Positions 1 through 8,616 of a stretch of DNA of 64,000 nucleotides are shown piece after piece. The position numbers and the translations under genes are program-made. Under the pieces are notes generated by a model. That model saw nothing but the letters and a program-made list of their open reading frames with translations, searched no databases and was not told the origin of the DNA. Location: positions 1 to 64,000 of the forward strand of contig JAMWCD010000002.1 in assembly GCA_023818965.1 (NCBI GenBank), in the 5' to 3' direction. Origin of the DNA: Candidatus Omnitrophota bacterium. GTDB taxonomy: Bacteria; Ratteibacteria; UBA8468; B48-G9; DTJG01. The stretch's first letter is position 1. Each line of letters begins with the position of its first letter.

Positions 1-7
1 ACTGTGT

Positions 8-17
8 CCCTCCTTTC
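8..17 (-). promoter_or_regulatory. Ribosome binding site of a divergent gene outside the window
   Basis: Read on the minus strand this is GAAAGGAGGG, a strong Shine-Dalgarno sequence, followed by seven bases to the window edge. A start codon just outside the window would have ideal spacing, so a gene divergent from the efflux operon probably begins there. The gene itself cannot be seen. Confidence 0.4.
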
Positions 18-132
18 ATCTTTAAAAATAAATATAGGGGAATAGGATACAGTATGGCATTTTTTTTGAGAAGTATTTTTTTGAGGAAACTATATAATTT
101 CAGAGAGATTATTTTTGAGGAACGCCGATCAC

Positions 133-160
133 TTGACAAATTTTTTTTCCTCTATAAAAT
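133..160 (+). promoter_or_regulatory. Sigma-70-type promoter of the tetR-efflux operon
   Basis: TTGACA (133-138), 16 bases, TAAAAT (155-160). The expected transcription start, near 167, lies just before a palindromic operator and 34 bases before the ATG at 201. The promoter falls inside the longest possible reading frame (ATG at 54), which argues that the N-terminal extension of that frame is not translated. Confidence 0.7.
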
Positions 161-174
161 ATCTGAAAAATATC

Positions 175-192
175 TGACTGACTGGTCAGTCA
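175..192. promoter_or_regulatory. Palindromic operator, probably for the adjacent TetR repressor
   Basis: TGACTGACTGGTCAGTCA: eight perfectly paired bases on each side of a T/G centre. The length and the TGAC...GTCA form match operators of TetR/AcrR-type repressors. It sits between the inferred transcription start and the tetR start codon, so bound repressor would block the whole tetR-tolC-hlyD-acrB operon. Sequence and position are seen; binding by this TetR is inferred. Confidence 0.65.
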
Positions 193-200
193 AAAATAAA

Positions 201-770
201 ATGAAAAACAAAAGAGAATCAATTATAGAGGCAGCATCAAAAACCTTTGGAGAAAAGGGCTATTCCCTGACAACAATAGATGAGATTACAAAAAAAGCAG
301 GGATTGGTAAAGGTACATTTTATATTTACTTCAAAAACAAAGATGACCTTTTTTACGCAATTGTTGAGGAAAATTTCAATAATTTCCTCAATGAAGTAAA
401 AACTGAAATTGAAAAAATTGATAACTTTTTCGCAAGGTTGAAAAAGTTCATTGAAATGTATTTGTTGCATCATGAAAAAAATTATTTTCTGTTCAAAATC
501 CTTGTTCAGGAAAAACCATCTCTCAAAAGGGGAGAGTTTATAAAATTCTGGAACACATTTTTCTCAAAATGGGATTTTCTTAAAAATGAGATTTTAAAAC
601 AAATAAAGGAAGGTACATTAAAAAAACTTGATCCTGATGATATAATGTATTCATTTCTCGGAATATTACACGGAAATATTCACAGGTGGCTCCTGAGTGG
701 GAGGCAACATTCTCTTTCAAAAAAAACTGATACTGTTTACGAACTGTTTATAAACGGAATAAGGAAATAA
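201..770 (+). CDS. TetR/AcrR family transcriptional regulator of the efflux operon
   Basis: A 189-residue repressor of usual TetR length. The N-terminal helix-turn-helix spans about residues 24-44 (TTIDEITKKAGIGKGTFYIYF) and shows the family's GxxxxTFYxYF recognition helix; the rest is a variable all-helical ligand/dimer domain with no ligand that I can name. I chose ATG 201 rather than the upstream ATG 54 because a consensus promoter and an 18-base palindrome lie between them and because TetR proteins start about ten residues before this HTH. No clear Shine-Dalgarno precedes it. tolC starts two bases after its stop, so it most likely represses its own operon and releases it when a toxic substrate binds. 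Confidence 0.9.
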   Translation: MKNKRESIIEAASKTFGEKGYSLTTIDEITKKAGIGKGTFYIYFKNKDDLFYAIVEENFNNFLNEVKTEIEKIDNFFARLKKFIEMYLLHHEKNYFLFKILVQEKPSLKRGEFIKFWNTFFSKWDFLKNEILKQIKEGTLKKLDPDDIMYSFLGILHGNIHRWLLSGRQHSLSKKTDTVYELFINGIRK

Positions 771-772
771 AG

Positions 773-2062
773 ATGAAAAAAATTACATTTTTCTTTTTAT
801 TTGTGTCATCGCTTCTTTTTGCTGGAGAGACCCTATCGCTGGAAGATAGTATCAAAATTGCTATTGAAAATAATTTAAAAATAAAAATTTCGCAGAGCAG
901 AATTGATCAGGCATATTATCAAAAAGAAATTGCAAAAACATCCTTTTTACCGAAGTTCAGTTCATCGATTAATTACACCTATCTCGGAGACAATCAGCCA
1001 ATAAAATTCAGCCCCCTTTTTCCGGCATTCAAAATGACAGATGATAATTTGTATACACTGAATTTCAAGATTACACAGCCAATTTTCACTGGTTGGAAGA
1101 TACAACGGGCATATGACATTGCAGTCGACTCATTTGAAAAAACAAAAATTGATTATGAAACAGAAATTCAGAATCTTGTGCTTGATGTAAAGAAAGCATA
1201 TTTCAATGTTTTGAGGGCACAAAAGTTTCTTGACACAAGTATAAAATACAAAGAATCTCTCCAGAATCATCTCAAAAATGCAAAGAAAATGTTTGAAATG
1301 GGGTTTGTTACAAAACTTGATATTTTGAAAACAGAAGTTGCACTCAAGGATGCAGAAACAAAAATTACAGAAAGTGAAAATTTTTTAAATCTTGCAAAAT
1401 CAAATTTTAACTTTGTATTGAACAGACCCATTGACCGGGATTTTTCTATAGAAGATGTACCTGAGCAAACAGAAGCAGAAAAGGAATATCAATGGTGGTT
1501 GGATGCTGCAATGAAATACAGAAAAGAAATAAAAAGTCTTGAAAAGTTGATTTCAATATCTGACAAAAACATTAAAATTGAAAAAAGCAATCTGTATCCA
1601 CAGGTATATTTTTTCTTCAATTACAATGTCGAAAGAGGAACTCAATCATCAAGGAATGGCTGGGATGATAACTGGAATACAGGAATTCTGCTGACATATG
1701 ACATATGGAACTGGGGAGAAACTCAAAAAAGAGTAAAGAAGGCTGAAAAAAGTAAACAGGAAATTGAAAAACAACTTGAACTGGTGAAAAATTCCATTGA
1801 AATGGAAGTAAAAAATTCCTATTTAAATTTAAACTCCGCAAAAATGAAAATTGAGCAGGCAAAAAAACAAATTGAGTCAGCCAAAGAAAATCTCAGGGTC
1901 GCTCAACTTCTTTATAATGAAGGCATGGCAACAACAACTGATGTGATAGATGCAAATACTGCCCTTACTCAGGCAAAAAATAATTTCTTTGATTCTCTTT
2001 ATCAGTATCAAATTTATTTAGCAGAACTTGAAAAAGCATCAGGCACATGGGGGAAAAAATGA
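773..2062 (+). CDS. tolC: TolC family outer-membrane efflux protein
   Basis: The 429-residue precursor has a clear signal peptide (basic MKK, hydrophobic core, cleavage near residue 17-18 after LLFAG). Long heptad-rich helices alternate with shorter strand regions in two homologous halves, as in TolC/OEP trimers that form the outer-membrane channel and periplasmic tunnel. It is the outer component of the tripartite pump encoded by the next two genes. Its stop TGA overlaps the ATG of the adaptor gene (ATGA at 2059-2062), so the two are translationally coupled. Substrates cannot be told from sequence. Confidence 0.93.
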   Translation: MKKITFFFLFVSSLLFAGETLSLEDSIKIAIENNLKIKISQSRIDQAYYQKEIAKTSFLPKFSSSINYTYLGDNQPIKFSPLFPAFKMTDDNLYTLNFKITQPIFTGWKIQRAYDIAVDSFEKTKIDYETEIQNLVLDVKKAYFNVLRAQKFLDTSIKYKESLQNHLKNAKKMFEMGFVTKLDILKTEVALKDAETKITESENFLNLAKSNFNFVLNRPIDRDFSIEDVPEQTEAEKEYQWWLDAAMKYRKEIKSLEKLISISDKNIKIEKSNLYPQVYFFFNYNVERGTQSSRNGWDDNWNTGILLTYDIWNWGETQKRVKKAEKSKQEIEKQLELVKNSIEMEVKNSYLNLNSAKMKIEQAKKQIESAKENLRVAQLLYNEGMATTTDVIDANTALTQAKNNFFDSLYQYQIYLAELEKASGTWGKK

Positions 2063-3210
2063 GAAAAATTATTGCGATTGTAATTGTGGTTTTTATTTTG
2101 ATTTTTGGTTTTCGTCTCTACAAAAAAATTACTACAAAAATACCACCTGGTTTATCAGAAATTCAGAAGCAGGCAGGCGTACCAGTTGAAGTGTCAGAAG
2201 TGAAAAGTGAAACTTTTACTGATTACATTTCCCTGACAGGAACAATTGGTAGCGATGAAGAGGCAAAAATTTCAACAAAAATTCCAGGACGTGTCACTGG
2301 TGTCTATGCACAGGAAGGAATGAGTGTCAACAAGAATCAGGTTCTCATTACAATAGATGACCTGCAATTAAAAATACAGAAATCTCAGATTGAAAATCAA
2401 ATAATTGTTGCCCAATCAAATATTGATACAATCAAGTTACAACTTGACGATGCCGAAAGAGACCTCAGGAGGATGGAACAACTTTTCAAGGAAAATGCAA
2501 TTTCGCAGAAACAACTTGAAAGTTATCAACTGAAACTCGATACACTGAAAAACAATTATCAATCAGCCATTAAAAATCTTCAGATTGTTAAAGACAATTT
2601 AAAACTTATTGAAACTCAAATTGACGATTGTGTAATTAGGGCTCCTTTTTCTGGAATTATTGGAATAAAAAATGTTGAAATTGGTGAAATTGTTGCACCA
2701 GGACAGGTTTTGATGACCTTATTCAATACAGGTAAACTCAATGTGCAAATTAAGACCCCTGAAAATTATCTTCCTGAAATAAAGACAGGCCAGGATGTGA
2801 TCATTGAAATTGATGCCCTTGAAGGAAAGAAAATAAATGGAAAAATCAAAAAAATCTCTGGTTCACCTGACCCAAAAACGAGAATGTTCATTGTGTATGC
2901 TTCCTTACCTGTCATCCCTAAAGATGCGCGACCAGGTATGTTTGTAAATGCAAAAATTGTCACCAGAGCAAAAGAGAATACAATTGTAATTCCACAACAG
3001 GCAATTTTCAAAGAAAACGATAAAACATTTGTTTATGTTGTTGACTCTGATAAAGCAAAGAAAGTTGAAGTTGTCACAGGTGAAAAAACAGATGATACTG
3101 TTGAAATCATCTCAGGACTCAAAACAGGGGAAAAGGTTATCATATCAAATCTTGAAAATCTTTCAGATGGGACAATGATCAAAATTACAGAAAGAGAGAA
3201 TAATCAATGA
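2059..3210 (+). CDS. HlyD/AcrA-type periplasmic adaptor (membrane fusion protein)
   Basis: About 383 residues. An N-terminal membrane anchor (residues ~3-20) is followed by the half-lipoyl motif around KIPGRVTGVYAQEGMSV, a long coiled-coil hairpin (about residues 95-195), the second lipoyl half (CVIRAPFSGIIG) and the beta-barrel and membrane-proximal domains. It bridges TolC and the inner-membrane RND pump. I prefer ATG 2059 to ATG 2047: it has a GGGG tract just upstream and gives the ATGA overlap typical of this genome. It overlaps the RND gene in the same way (3207-3210). Confidence 0.92.
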   Translation: MRKIIAIVIVVFILIFGFRLYKKITTKIPPGLSEIQKQAGVPVEVSEVKSETFTDYISLTGTIGSDEEAKISTKIPGRVTGVYAQEGMSVNKNQVLITIDDLQLKIQKSQIENQIIVAQSNIDTIKLQLDDAERDLRRMEQLFKENAISQKQLESYQLKLDTLKNNYQSAIKNLQIVKDNLKLIETQIDDCVIRAPFSGIIGIKNVEIGEIVAPGQVLMTLFNTGKLNVQIKTPENYLPEIKTGQDVIIEIDALEGKKINGKIKKISGSPDPKTRMFIVYASLPVIPKDARPGMFVNAKIVTRAKENTIVIPQQAIFKENDKTFVYVVDSDKAKKVEVVTGEKTDDTVEIISGLKTGEKVIISNLENLSDGTMIKITERENNQ

Positions 3211-6200
3211 ATCCTGTAAAACTTGCATTAAAAAGACCTGTGCTGGTAATGGTAATGTTTTTTATTGTGATGCTACTGGGATTTTTCTCACTGCCAAAAT
3301 TAAAGGTCGACCTGACACCAAAGGTGAATATTCCAGTGGTTACTGTAACAACTGTTTATCCTGGCGCAGGTCCTGACCAGGTTCAAACCCTTGTTACAAA
3401 ACCAATTGAAGATGCCATCAGTACAACAAACAACCTGAAAAATATCAGGTCTGCCTCAATAGAAGGTGTTTCAATTATTATTGCTGAATTCAATATGGGA
3501 GTTTCTATTGATGTCGTAACAACAGATGTCAGGGAAAAAATTTCTGGCATACTTGGAGACCTTCCTGAAGATGTCAAACAACCAGAAATTATGAAGGTTG
3601 ATATCAATGCAATGCCTGTTCTTTATTTAAGTGTATCAGGAGATAATTTGAGAAACATTTATGACATTGCGGATAATTACATAAAGCCGAAATTACAATC
3701 AGTCAGTGGTGTTGGAAAAATAGAACTTGTTGGCGGAGAAAAAAGAGAAATCAGGGTTGAGGCGTTTCCGGAAAAATTGAGATACTATGGAATGGATTTA
3801 TCCGGTCTTGCCCAGCGGCTGAAACTTGAAAATGTCAATATCCCATCGGGTCATTACATTTTAACTGAAAGAGAAATCTCAGGAAGGGTAAATACTGAAT
3901 TTAAAAATCCCTCAGAAATTCCATTTCTTAATATCCCTGTTTTTGATATGTCAATGGGAACAGTGAGAACTGTAAGGTTAGATTCAATAGCAAAAGTCGT
4001 TGATACTTCAGCAGAAATAAGGTATAAAACAAGGACAAACGGTAAAGAATCAGTTGGATTAATTATTCAAAAACAACCTGACGCAAATACAATAGAAGTT
4101 GTTGACAATGTAAAGAAAGTACTACCTGAAATAGAAAAAAATCTTCCTGCAGGTTCAAAGATTACAATTGTTCTTGATAATTCTGAATTTATCAGAGATT
4201 CTGTGAATGATGTATGGCATAAATTGTTTATTGCGGTGATTCTCACAGGCATAATACTTTTTGCCTTCCTTTATAGTTTAGGAAGTACACTCATTGTATG
4301 TCTTGCAATTCCCATTTCACTTGTTGGAACATTATTCCTTGCCTATATTTCGAGATTTACATTGAACATCCTTTCACTTTCAAGTTTGACACTTTCTGTT
4401 GGAATAGTTGTTGATAGTTCAATCGTAATTATTGAAAACATTTATCGTCATAGAAGAGAATTGAAAGAGTCGCCAGAAATTGCAGCAGAGAAGGGTGCTA
4501 TGGAAGTTTCATCTGCTGTGACTGCAACCATGCTCACACATATGGTAGTTTTCCTTCCAATAGTTTTCATGTCAGGGCTCATTGGTCAGTTTTTTAAAGA
4601 ATTCGGTATGGTGCAGGTTTATACATCTTTGCTTGCTCTTGCTGTTGGTTTCACATTAACACCAATGTTAACAACAAAGTTTCTAAAGGACACAGGTGAT
4701 AAACCCTGGGTTATAAAGGCAGAAGAACAATTTGACAGGTTTAAGAATGGATACAAACAGGCATTGATGAAATTTTTGGAAAAACCAAAGGCAATCCTTG
4801 CTTTAATTGCAATTCTTATACCAGCAAGTTTTATTTTGCTTCCATTGATTGGTTTTGAAATGATAACAAAAACAGACGAAGGAATGTATCAGGTTTCAAT
4901 TCGACTTGCACCTGGCACAAATCTTGCGAAGACAGAAGATATTGTAAAACAAATAGAAAACAAAGTAGCATCCTATCCTGAAACAGAACGAATTTTTTCA
5001 ACAATCGGGAAAATTGTAGGTGGTGCAACATCAATCGGTGCTGAAGGACCAGAGTATGCTCAAATTCAGGTGAAATTAAAAGAAAAAAGAGAAAAAAGCA
5101 CATCAGAAATCATTGAAGAAATCAAACCATTCCTTGCGACAATCCCTGGAACAATAACAGTTTCACAATATACATCAATGTCAAAGGGTGGAAGTCCTTT
5201 ACAGATTTATGTTACAGGAGAAGACGAAAACACAGTTACAAAAACATCACAAAGGGTATTTGAAATCATCAAACAAACTCCTGGTGTTTCTACAATTGAT
5301 ACTTCATATCATCCAGGAAAACCCGAAATAAATTTTGCCGTCAAAAAAGAACAACTTGCTGAAAATAACCTCAGTTCAAGTCAGGTCGCCATGATTTGCA
5401 GGGCAGCACTTGAAGGCATTGTTCCAACAAAGTTCAGGCAGGGAGAAAATGAATATGACATCCGTGTAACAATCCCTGAAAAAATGAAGAAAGACCACAA
5501 AATCCTTGAAAATTTGCCTGTTGTCAATTCAATGCAAAATATGTTTGTTTTGAAACAGGTTGCAGAAATCAAAGAAAGCACTGGTCCAACAATGAAAGAA
5601 AGATATAATAGAAGACCAAGTGTAACAATACAGGGAGATGTTAACAAACCACTTGGAACAGTTCTTTCTTCTATAAAAGCAAAAATCAAAAGTGAAAAAC
5701 TTCCTCCAGAAGTAAAAATAATCATCGGAGGAGAAGGTGAAAGAATGGGCGAGGCATTCAGGGACCTTTTCCTTGCACTTTTACTTTCAGTACTTCTTGT
5801 GTATCTTGTAATGGCGGCACAGTTTGAAAGCTGGATAGAACCGTTCATCATCATGGGAACATTACCACTTTCAATTATAGGAATTCTCACAGGGCTTTTC
5901 CTCACAGGTAAAACCATTAACATCTTCAGTTTAATGGGTATCATTGTTCTTGTTGGAATTGTTGTAAGTAATGGTATCCTTATCATTAATTTTGCAAAAA
6001 ACCTTATTCTCATGGGCAAAGACCCCGAAGAATCAGTTGTTGAAGCAAGCGCATCAAGATTAAGACCCATTTTAATGACAACATTATCAATGACAGGAGG
6101 AATGTTACCACTTGCACTTGCTGTAGGAAAGGGTTCAGTACTTAAAGCACCTATGGCAGTAAGTGTTATTAGCGGACTATTAAGTTCAACACTCTTAACC

Positions 6201-6257
6201 CTTTTTATAATTCCTCTTGCATATTTGTTTTATGTGAAAAAAGTGCACAAAAAGTAA
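3207..6257 (+). CDS. RND (AcrB/HAE1-type) efflux permease
   Basis: 1016 residues, normal for the family. It has an N-terminal TM helix, a large periplasmic porter domain, the TM2-6 block (from about residue 337), a second porter domain and a C-terminal TM block. It uses proton-motive force to export substrates through the HlyD and TolC partners encoded upstream. TM4 reads GIVVDSSIVIIEN: Asp403 corresponds to AcrB Asp407, but the Asp408 position is Ser404. In TM10 the AcrB Lys940 position appears to be Ser921 (GIVVSNGILI). The proton relay therefore differs from AcrB. It is the last gene of the operon; a minus-strand tRNA follows directly. Confidence 0.93.
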   Translation: MNPVKLALKRPVLVMVMFFIVMLLGFFSLPKLKVDLTPKVNIPVVTVTTVYPGAGPDQVQTLVTKPIEDAISTTNNLKNIRSASIEGVSIIIAEFNMGVSIDVVTTDVREKISGILGDLPEDVKQPEIMKVDINAMPVLYLSVSGDNLRNIYDIADNYIKPKLQSVSGVGKIELVGGEKREIRVEAFPEKLRYYGMDLSGLAQRLKLENVNIPSGHYILTEREISGRVNTEFKNPSEIPFLNIPVFDMSMGTVRTVRLDSIAKVVDTSAEIRYKTRTNGKESVGLIIQKQPDANTIEVVDNVKKVLPEIEKNLPAGSKITIVLDNSEFIRDSVNDVWHKLFIAVILTGIILFAFLYSLGSTLIVCLAIPISLVGTLFLAYISRFTLNILSLSSLTLSVGIVVDSSIVIIENIYRHRRELKESPEIAAEKGAMEVSSAVTATMLTHMVVFLPIVFMSGLIGQFFKEFGMVQVYTSLLALAVGFTLTPMLTTKFLKDTGDKPWVIKAEEQFDRFKNGYKQALMKFLEKPKAILALIAILIPASFILLPLIGFEMITKTDEGMYQVSIRLAPGTNLAKTEDIVKQIENKVASYPETERIFSTIGKIVGGATSIGAEGPEYAQIQVKLKEKREKSTSEIIEEIKPFLATIPGTITVSQYTSMSKGGSPLQIYVTGEDENTVTKTSQRVFEIIKQTPGVSTIDTSYHPGKPEINFAVKKEQLAENNLSSSQVAMICRAALEGIVPTKFRQGENEYDIRVTIPEKMKKDHKILENLPVVNSMQNMFVLKQVAEIKESTGPTMKERYNRRPSVTIQGDVNKPLGTVLSSIKAKIKSEKLPPEVKIIIGGEGERMGEAFRDLFLALLLSVLLVYLVMAAQFESWIEPFIIMGTLPLSIIGILTGLFLTGKTINIFSLMGIIVLVGIVVSNGILIINFAKNLILMGKDPEESVVEASASRLRPILMTTLSMTGGMLPLALAVGKGSVLKAPMAVSVISGLLSSTLLTLFIIPLAYLFYVKKVHKK

Positions 6258-6329
6258 AGCCCACGGGGAGATTCGAACTCCCGACCCGTCGCTTACGAAG
6301 CGACTGCTCTACCACTGAGCTACGAGGGC
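6258..6329 (-). tRNA. tRNA-Thr (anticodon CGU)
   Basis: On the minus strand it folds as a complete cloverleaf: acceptor GCCCTCG/CGTGGGC with one T-T mismatch, D stem GCTC/GAGC, anticodon stem GTCGC/GCGAC around loop TTCGTAA, and T stem GGGAG/CTCCC with loop TTCGAAT. Anticodon positions 34-36 are CGT, which reads the Thr codon ACG. The discriminator is T and CCA is not encoded, so the tail must be added by the CCA enzyme (a candidate lies at 43749). It sits ten bases downstream of the rhomboid stop codon on the same strand. Confidence 0.93.
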
Positions 6330-6338
6330 ACTGATTAA

Positions 6339-6367
6339 ATTATACCTGAAAATTCTGAATTTCTAAA
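6339..6367 (-). promoter_or_regulatory. Promoter for tRNA-Thr
   Basis: On the minus strand a perfect TATAAT (6339-6344) lies nine bases before the mature tRNA 5' end, with a weaker TTTAGA (6362-6367) 17 bases upstream. The -10 box overlaps the rhomboid stop codon, so the tRNA can be transcribed independently of that gene. Confidence 0.55.
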
Positions 6368-7497
6368 ACATTGTCCTGCTTGATATTCATAAGTTCATAT
6401 CTTGCAGCATCAACAAGTTCACTGTAAGGATAAAATAATACAATCTGCATAAAGCAATCCTTTGCTTTTTGCTTCTCACCTTTTTCAAGGTACAGTTTCC
6501 CAAGATTATAAAGAGCATTGTCAGCCAGTTTACTGAAAGGATTATTACGAACAAATCTTTTGTATGCTTCAATTGAAGCATCAATAAGACCATGATTTTG
6601 AAGCATCTCAGCAAATTTATATTCGTATGAACTTGCAATAGTAATTTCAGGATATTTTCTCAATGTTTCACCGTAAACAATTGCTGCTTCCCTTTCATTT
6701 TTCTCTTCTATCAATCTATCGATTTCTTTTTGTTTGTTAAAAAGTTCAACCTGCTGTTCAAAAGGAAGTATACGATATGGCACATCTCCAGTAATTCTGT
6801 AAAGTGCATTTCTACCTGATAACACATTACTGACATACCTTGTTCGTTGAAATGTCTTTGTTAAAAAGCCAATCAGTACTCCGGCAAGAAAACCACCAAC
6901 ATGAGCACCAAATGCAATTCCTCCGGTTGCTGATGAATGCATGCTTGTAATCATTCCAACGGCTTGCTGAATAAACCACAGTAAAATCCAGAACCATGCA
7001 AAAACATCAAACGTACCTGAATAAATTCTATAAAAAACGAAAATGTAGTACCAGAATGTGATTCTACTTCTCGGAAATAACAAAACATATGCTCCCAGTA
7101 CACCTGAAATTGCACCTGATGCTCCTATTGACGGAATAGACCTTGCGTTTCCAGTGGCAAATAAACCATAAAAAAGGGTTGCAATAACACCTGAAAATAA
7201 ATAAAAAAGCAAATACTGAACATGTCCCCACCGATCCTCAATATTATCTCCCATTAGATATAAATACCACATATTTCCTGCCAGGTGCATCAGTCCACCA
7301 TGTAAAAACATTGATGTAAATATTGTAAGAATTGAGAATCTGTCAGGTATAAAACCGAATGTATTTACAATATCCTGATAAGAACTTCGGAATCCGAATA
7401 AGATGAAAACAAAAATGTTAATGAAGATTATCGTATAATTAACATAAGGAAATCGTTTGACTCCAAATTCATCACGAATTGGCCACAAAAAAAACAT
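6340..7497 (-). CDS. Rhomboid family intramembrane serine protease with C-terminal TPR region
   Basis: 385 residues. Residues ~18-215 form the six-helix rhomboid core: His71/Asn75 in HLAGN, the catalytic serine in GASGAISG (Ser127) and the catalytic histidine in AHVGG (His199). Residues ~225-385 are soluble and helical with tetratricopeptide-like repeats (YGETLRKYPE, YKRFVRNNPF, CFMQIVLFYPYSEL), like TPR tails that bind partner proteins. The protein should cleave TM helices of membrane substrates in the inner membrane; none can be named. It diverges from the GT9 gene at 7532 and ends just before tRNA-Thr. Confidence 0.9.
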   Translation of the reverse strand: MFFLWPIRDEFGVKRFPYVNYTIIFINIFVFILFGFRSSYQDIVNTFGFIPDRFSILTIFTSMFLHGGLMHLAGNMWYLYLMGDNIEDRWGHVQYLLFYLFSGVIATLFYGLFATGNARSIPSIGASGAISGVLGAYVLLFPRSRITFWYYIFVFYRIYSGTFDVFAWFWILLWFIQQAVGMITSMHSSATGGIAFGAHVGGFLAGVLIGFLTKTFQRTRYVSNVLSGRNALYRITGDVPYRILPFEQQVELFNKQKEIDRLIEEKNEREAAIVYGETLRKYPEITIASSYEYKFAEMLQNHGLIDASIEAYKRFVRNNPFSKLADNALYNLGKLYLEKGEKQKAKDCFMQIVLFYPYSELVDAARYELMNIKQDNVLEIQNFQV

Positions 7498-7531
7498 TTT
7501 TTCTATCCTTTTTGTCTGGTAAAATTATATT

Positions 7532-8473
7532 ATGAAAAAAGGAACCGGTAAAAATGCCCTGATTGTCAGACCCGGAAGTATCGGGGACTCTATTCTTACG
7601 ATCCCTGTTTTTTATTCATTGAAAAAGGCATCATACAACGTATTTCTCATTGGTTGTGAAAAAATAATTGAATATTTTCAAAGCATGAATCTAATTGATA
7701 GAGGAATTGGTTTTGGTGATATGAGAATTCTTGAATATTTTGTAGAAACAAAAAAAGTGAAAATTTATGATTTCCCTGACTTTGATGTTGTTTTTTGTTA
7801 TATTGAAAAAGACAACAAATTCTCAGAAAATCTACTGTTGACATTTGGAAATAAGGTTATTTTCCATCCGCCTGATGAAAAAATTTCATCCCATATGACA
7901 GAATTTCTTCTTAAACCACTTGAAAAACTCAAGATTGAAAAATGTTATTATCCCCATATTGAAAGAAAAAGAGATAACAATGTTTTATTTATTCATCCAG
8001 GAAGCGGAAGTAAAAAGAAAAACTGGGATAAAAATAATTTTTTAGCAGTATTCAAATTTTTTCAAAATAGATGCGATTGTAAGGTAATACTCGGGGAATG
8101 TGAAATTGATGACTATGAATTCTGGAAGAAAAATATTGGACACAATAACATCATTATGCCACAGAATATTTCTGAACTTGCACAAATTCTTAATAATGGA
8201 AGTATTTTCCTTGGAAACGACAGTGGAGTAAGCCACCTTGCTGCTTTTTCAGGGTTAAAAACATTTGTAATTTTTGGTCCGACAAATCCTGATATTTGGA
8301 CACCCAGAGGAAAAAATGTAAAAATCATAAAATCAACATTAGAATGTTCACCCTGCAATAGCGAAAAAATGAGACAATGTAAGGATGTAATTTGTTTGCA
8401 AAAGATCGACCCTGGTTATATCATATCAATGATACACCAATTTGCCGTCAAAATTGTAGGAATACCGAATTGA
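7532..8473 (+). CDS. Glycosyltransferase family 9 (heptosyltransferase-like)
   Basis: 313 residues. The N-terminus has the GT9 motif VRPGSIGDSILTIP; the C-terminal half has HPGSG and the donor-binding NDSGVSHLAAFSG followed by FGPTNPDIWTP. Enzymes of this family add heptose or related sugars to the LPS core on the cytoplasmic face of the inner membrane. The tail carries a four-cysteine cluster (CSPC, then C and C) shared with the other three GT9 proteins of the window. A TAAAAT box ends only six bases before the ATG, and no Shine-Dalgarno is visible, so the mRNA may be leaderless. Its last codons and stop lie inside the left arm of the repeat at 8461-8584, so the natural C-terminus may have been altered. 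Confidence 0.88.
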   Translation: MKKGTGKNALIVRPGSIGDSILTIPVFYSLKKASYNVFLIGCEKIIEYFQSMNLIDRGIGFGDMRILEYFVETKKVKIYDFPDFDVVFCYIEKDNKFSENLLLTFGNKVIFHPPDEKISSHMTEFLLKPLEKLKIEKCYYPHIERKRDNNVLFIHPGSGSKKKNWDKNNFLAVFKFFQNRCDCKVILGECEIDDYEFWKKNIGHNNIIMPQNISELAQILNNGSIFLGNDSGVSHLAAFSGLKTFVIFGPTNPDIWTPRGKNVKIIKSTLECSPCNSEKMRQCKDVICLQKIDPGYIISMIHQFAVKIVGIPN

Positions 8474-8584
8474 GTTCGCCAGAGAGCAAGGCGGCAAGGA
8501 GAAGGCAACGAGGCATACTGATGTATGTTGAAAAATCCGACGACGCAGCTAACGATGCTATATGGATGAAATCAATTCGGTATT
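8461..8584. repeat. MITE-like element with 13-bp perfect terminal inverted repeats
   Basis: AATACCGAATTGA at 8461-8473 is repeated exactly inverted at 8572-8584. The 98 bases between carry an inner hairpin (CATAC TGAT GTATG, near 8514-8527) and are visibly richer in G and C than the surroundings. The left arm supplies the TGA stop of the glycosyltransferase gene. A frame of 64 codons crosses the element (8392-8586) but resembles no protein and has no ribosome binding site. Size, terminal repeats and lack of coding fit a non-autonomous mobile or dispersed palindromic element. I see no obvious target-site duplication and no second copy in this window. Confidence 0.6.
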
Positions 8585-8616
8585 AGAAAATGAATTTGAA
8601 GGAGGTGAGTCAAAAG

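Noticed and set aside
54-200. N-terminal extension of the TetR frame from ATG 54
   Set aside because: A consensus promoter (133-160) and an operator (175-192) lie inside it, and TetR proteins begin near ATG 201.
5381-6070. 229-codon minus-strand frame inside the RND gene
   Set aside because: It is a mirror frame of a well-supported permease, with no ribosome site or family motif.
8392-8586. 64-codon frame across the GT9 end and the inverted-repeat element
   Set aside because: It has no ribosome site and no recognisable protein; it arises from the GT9 gene and the repeat.
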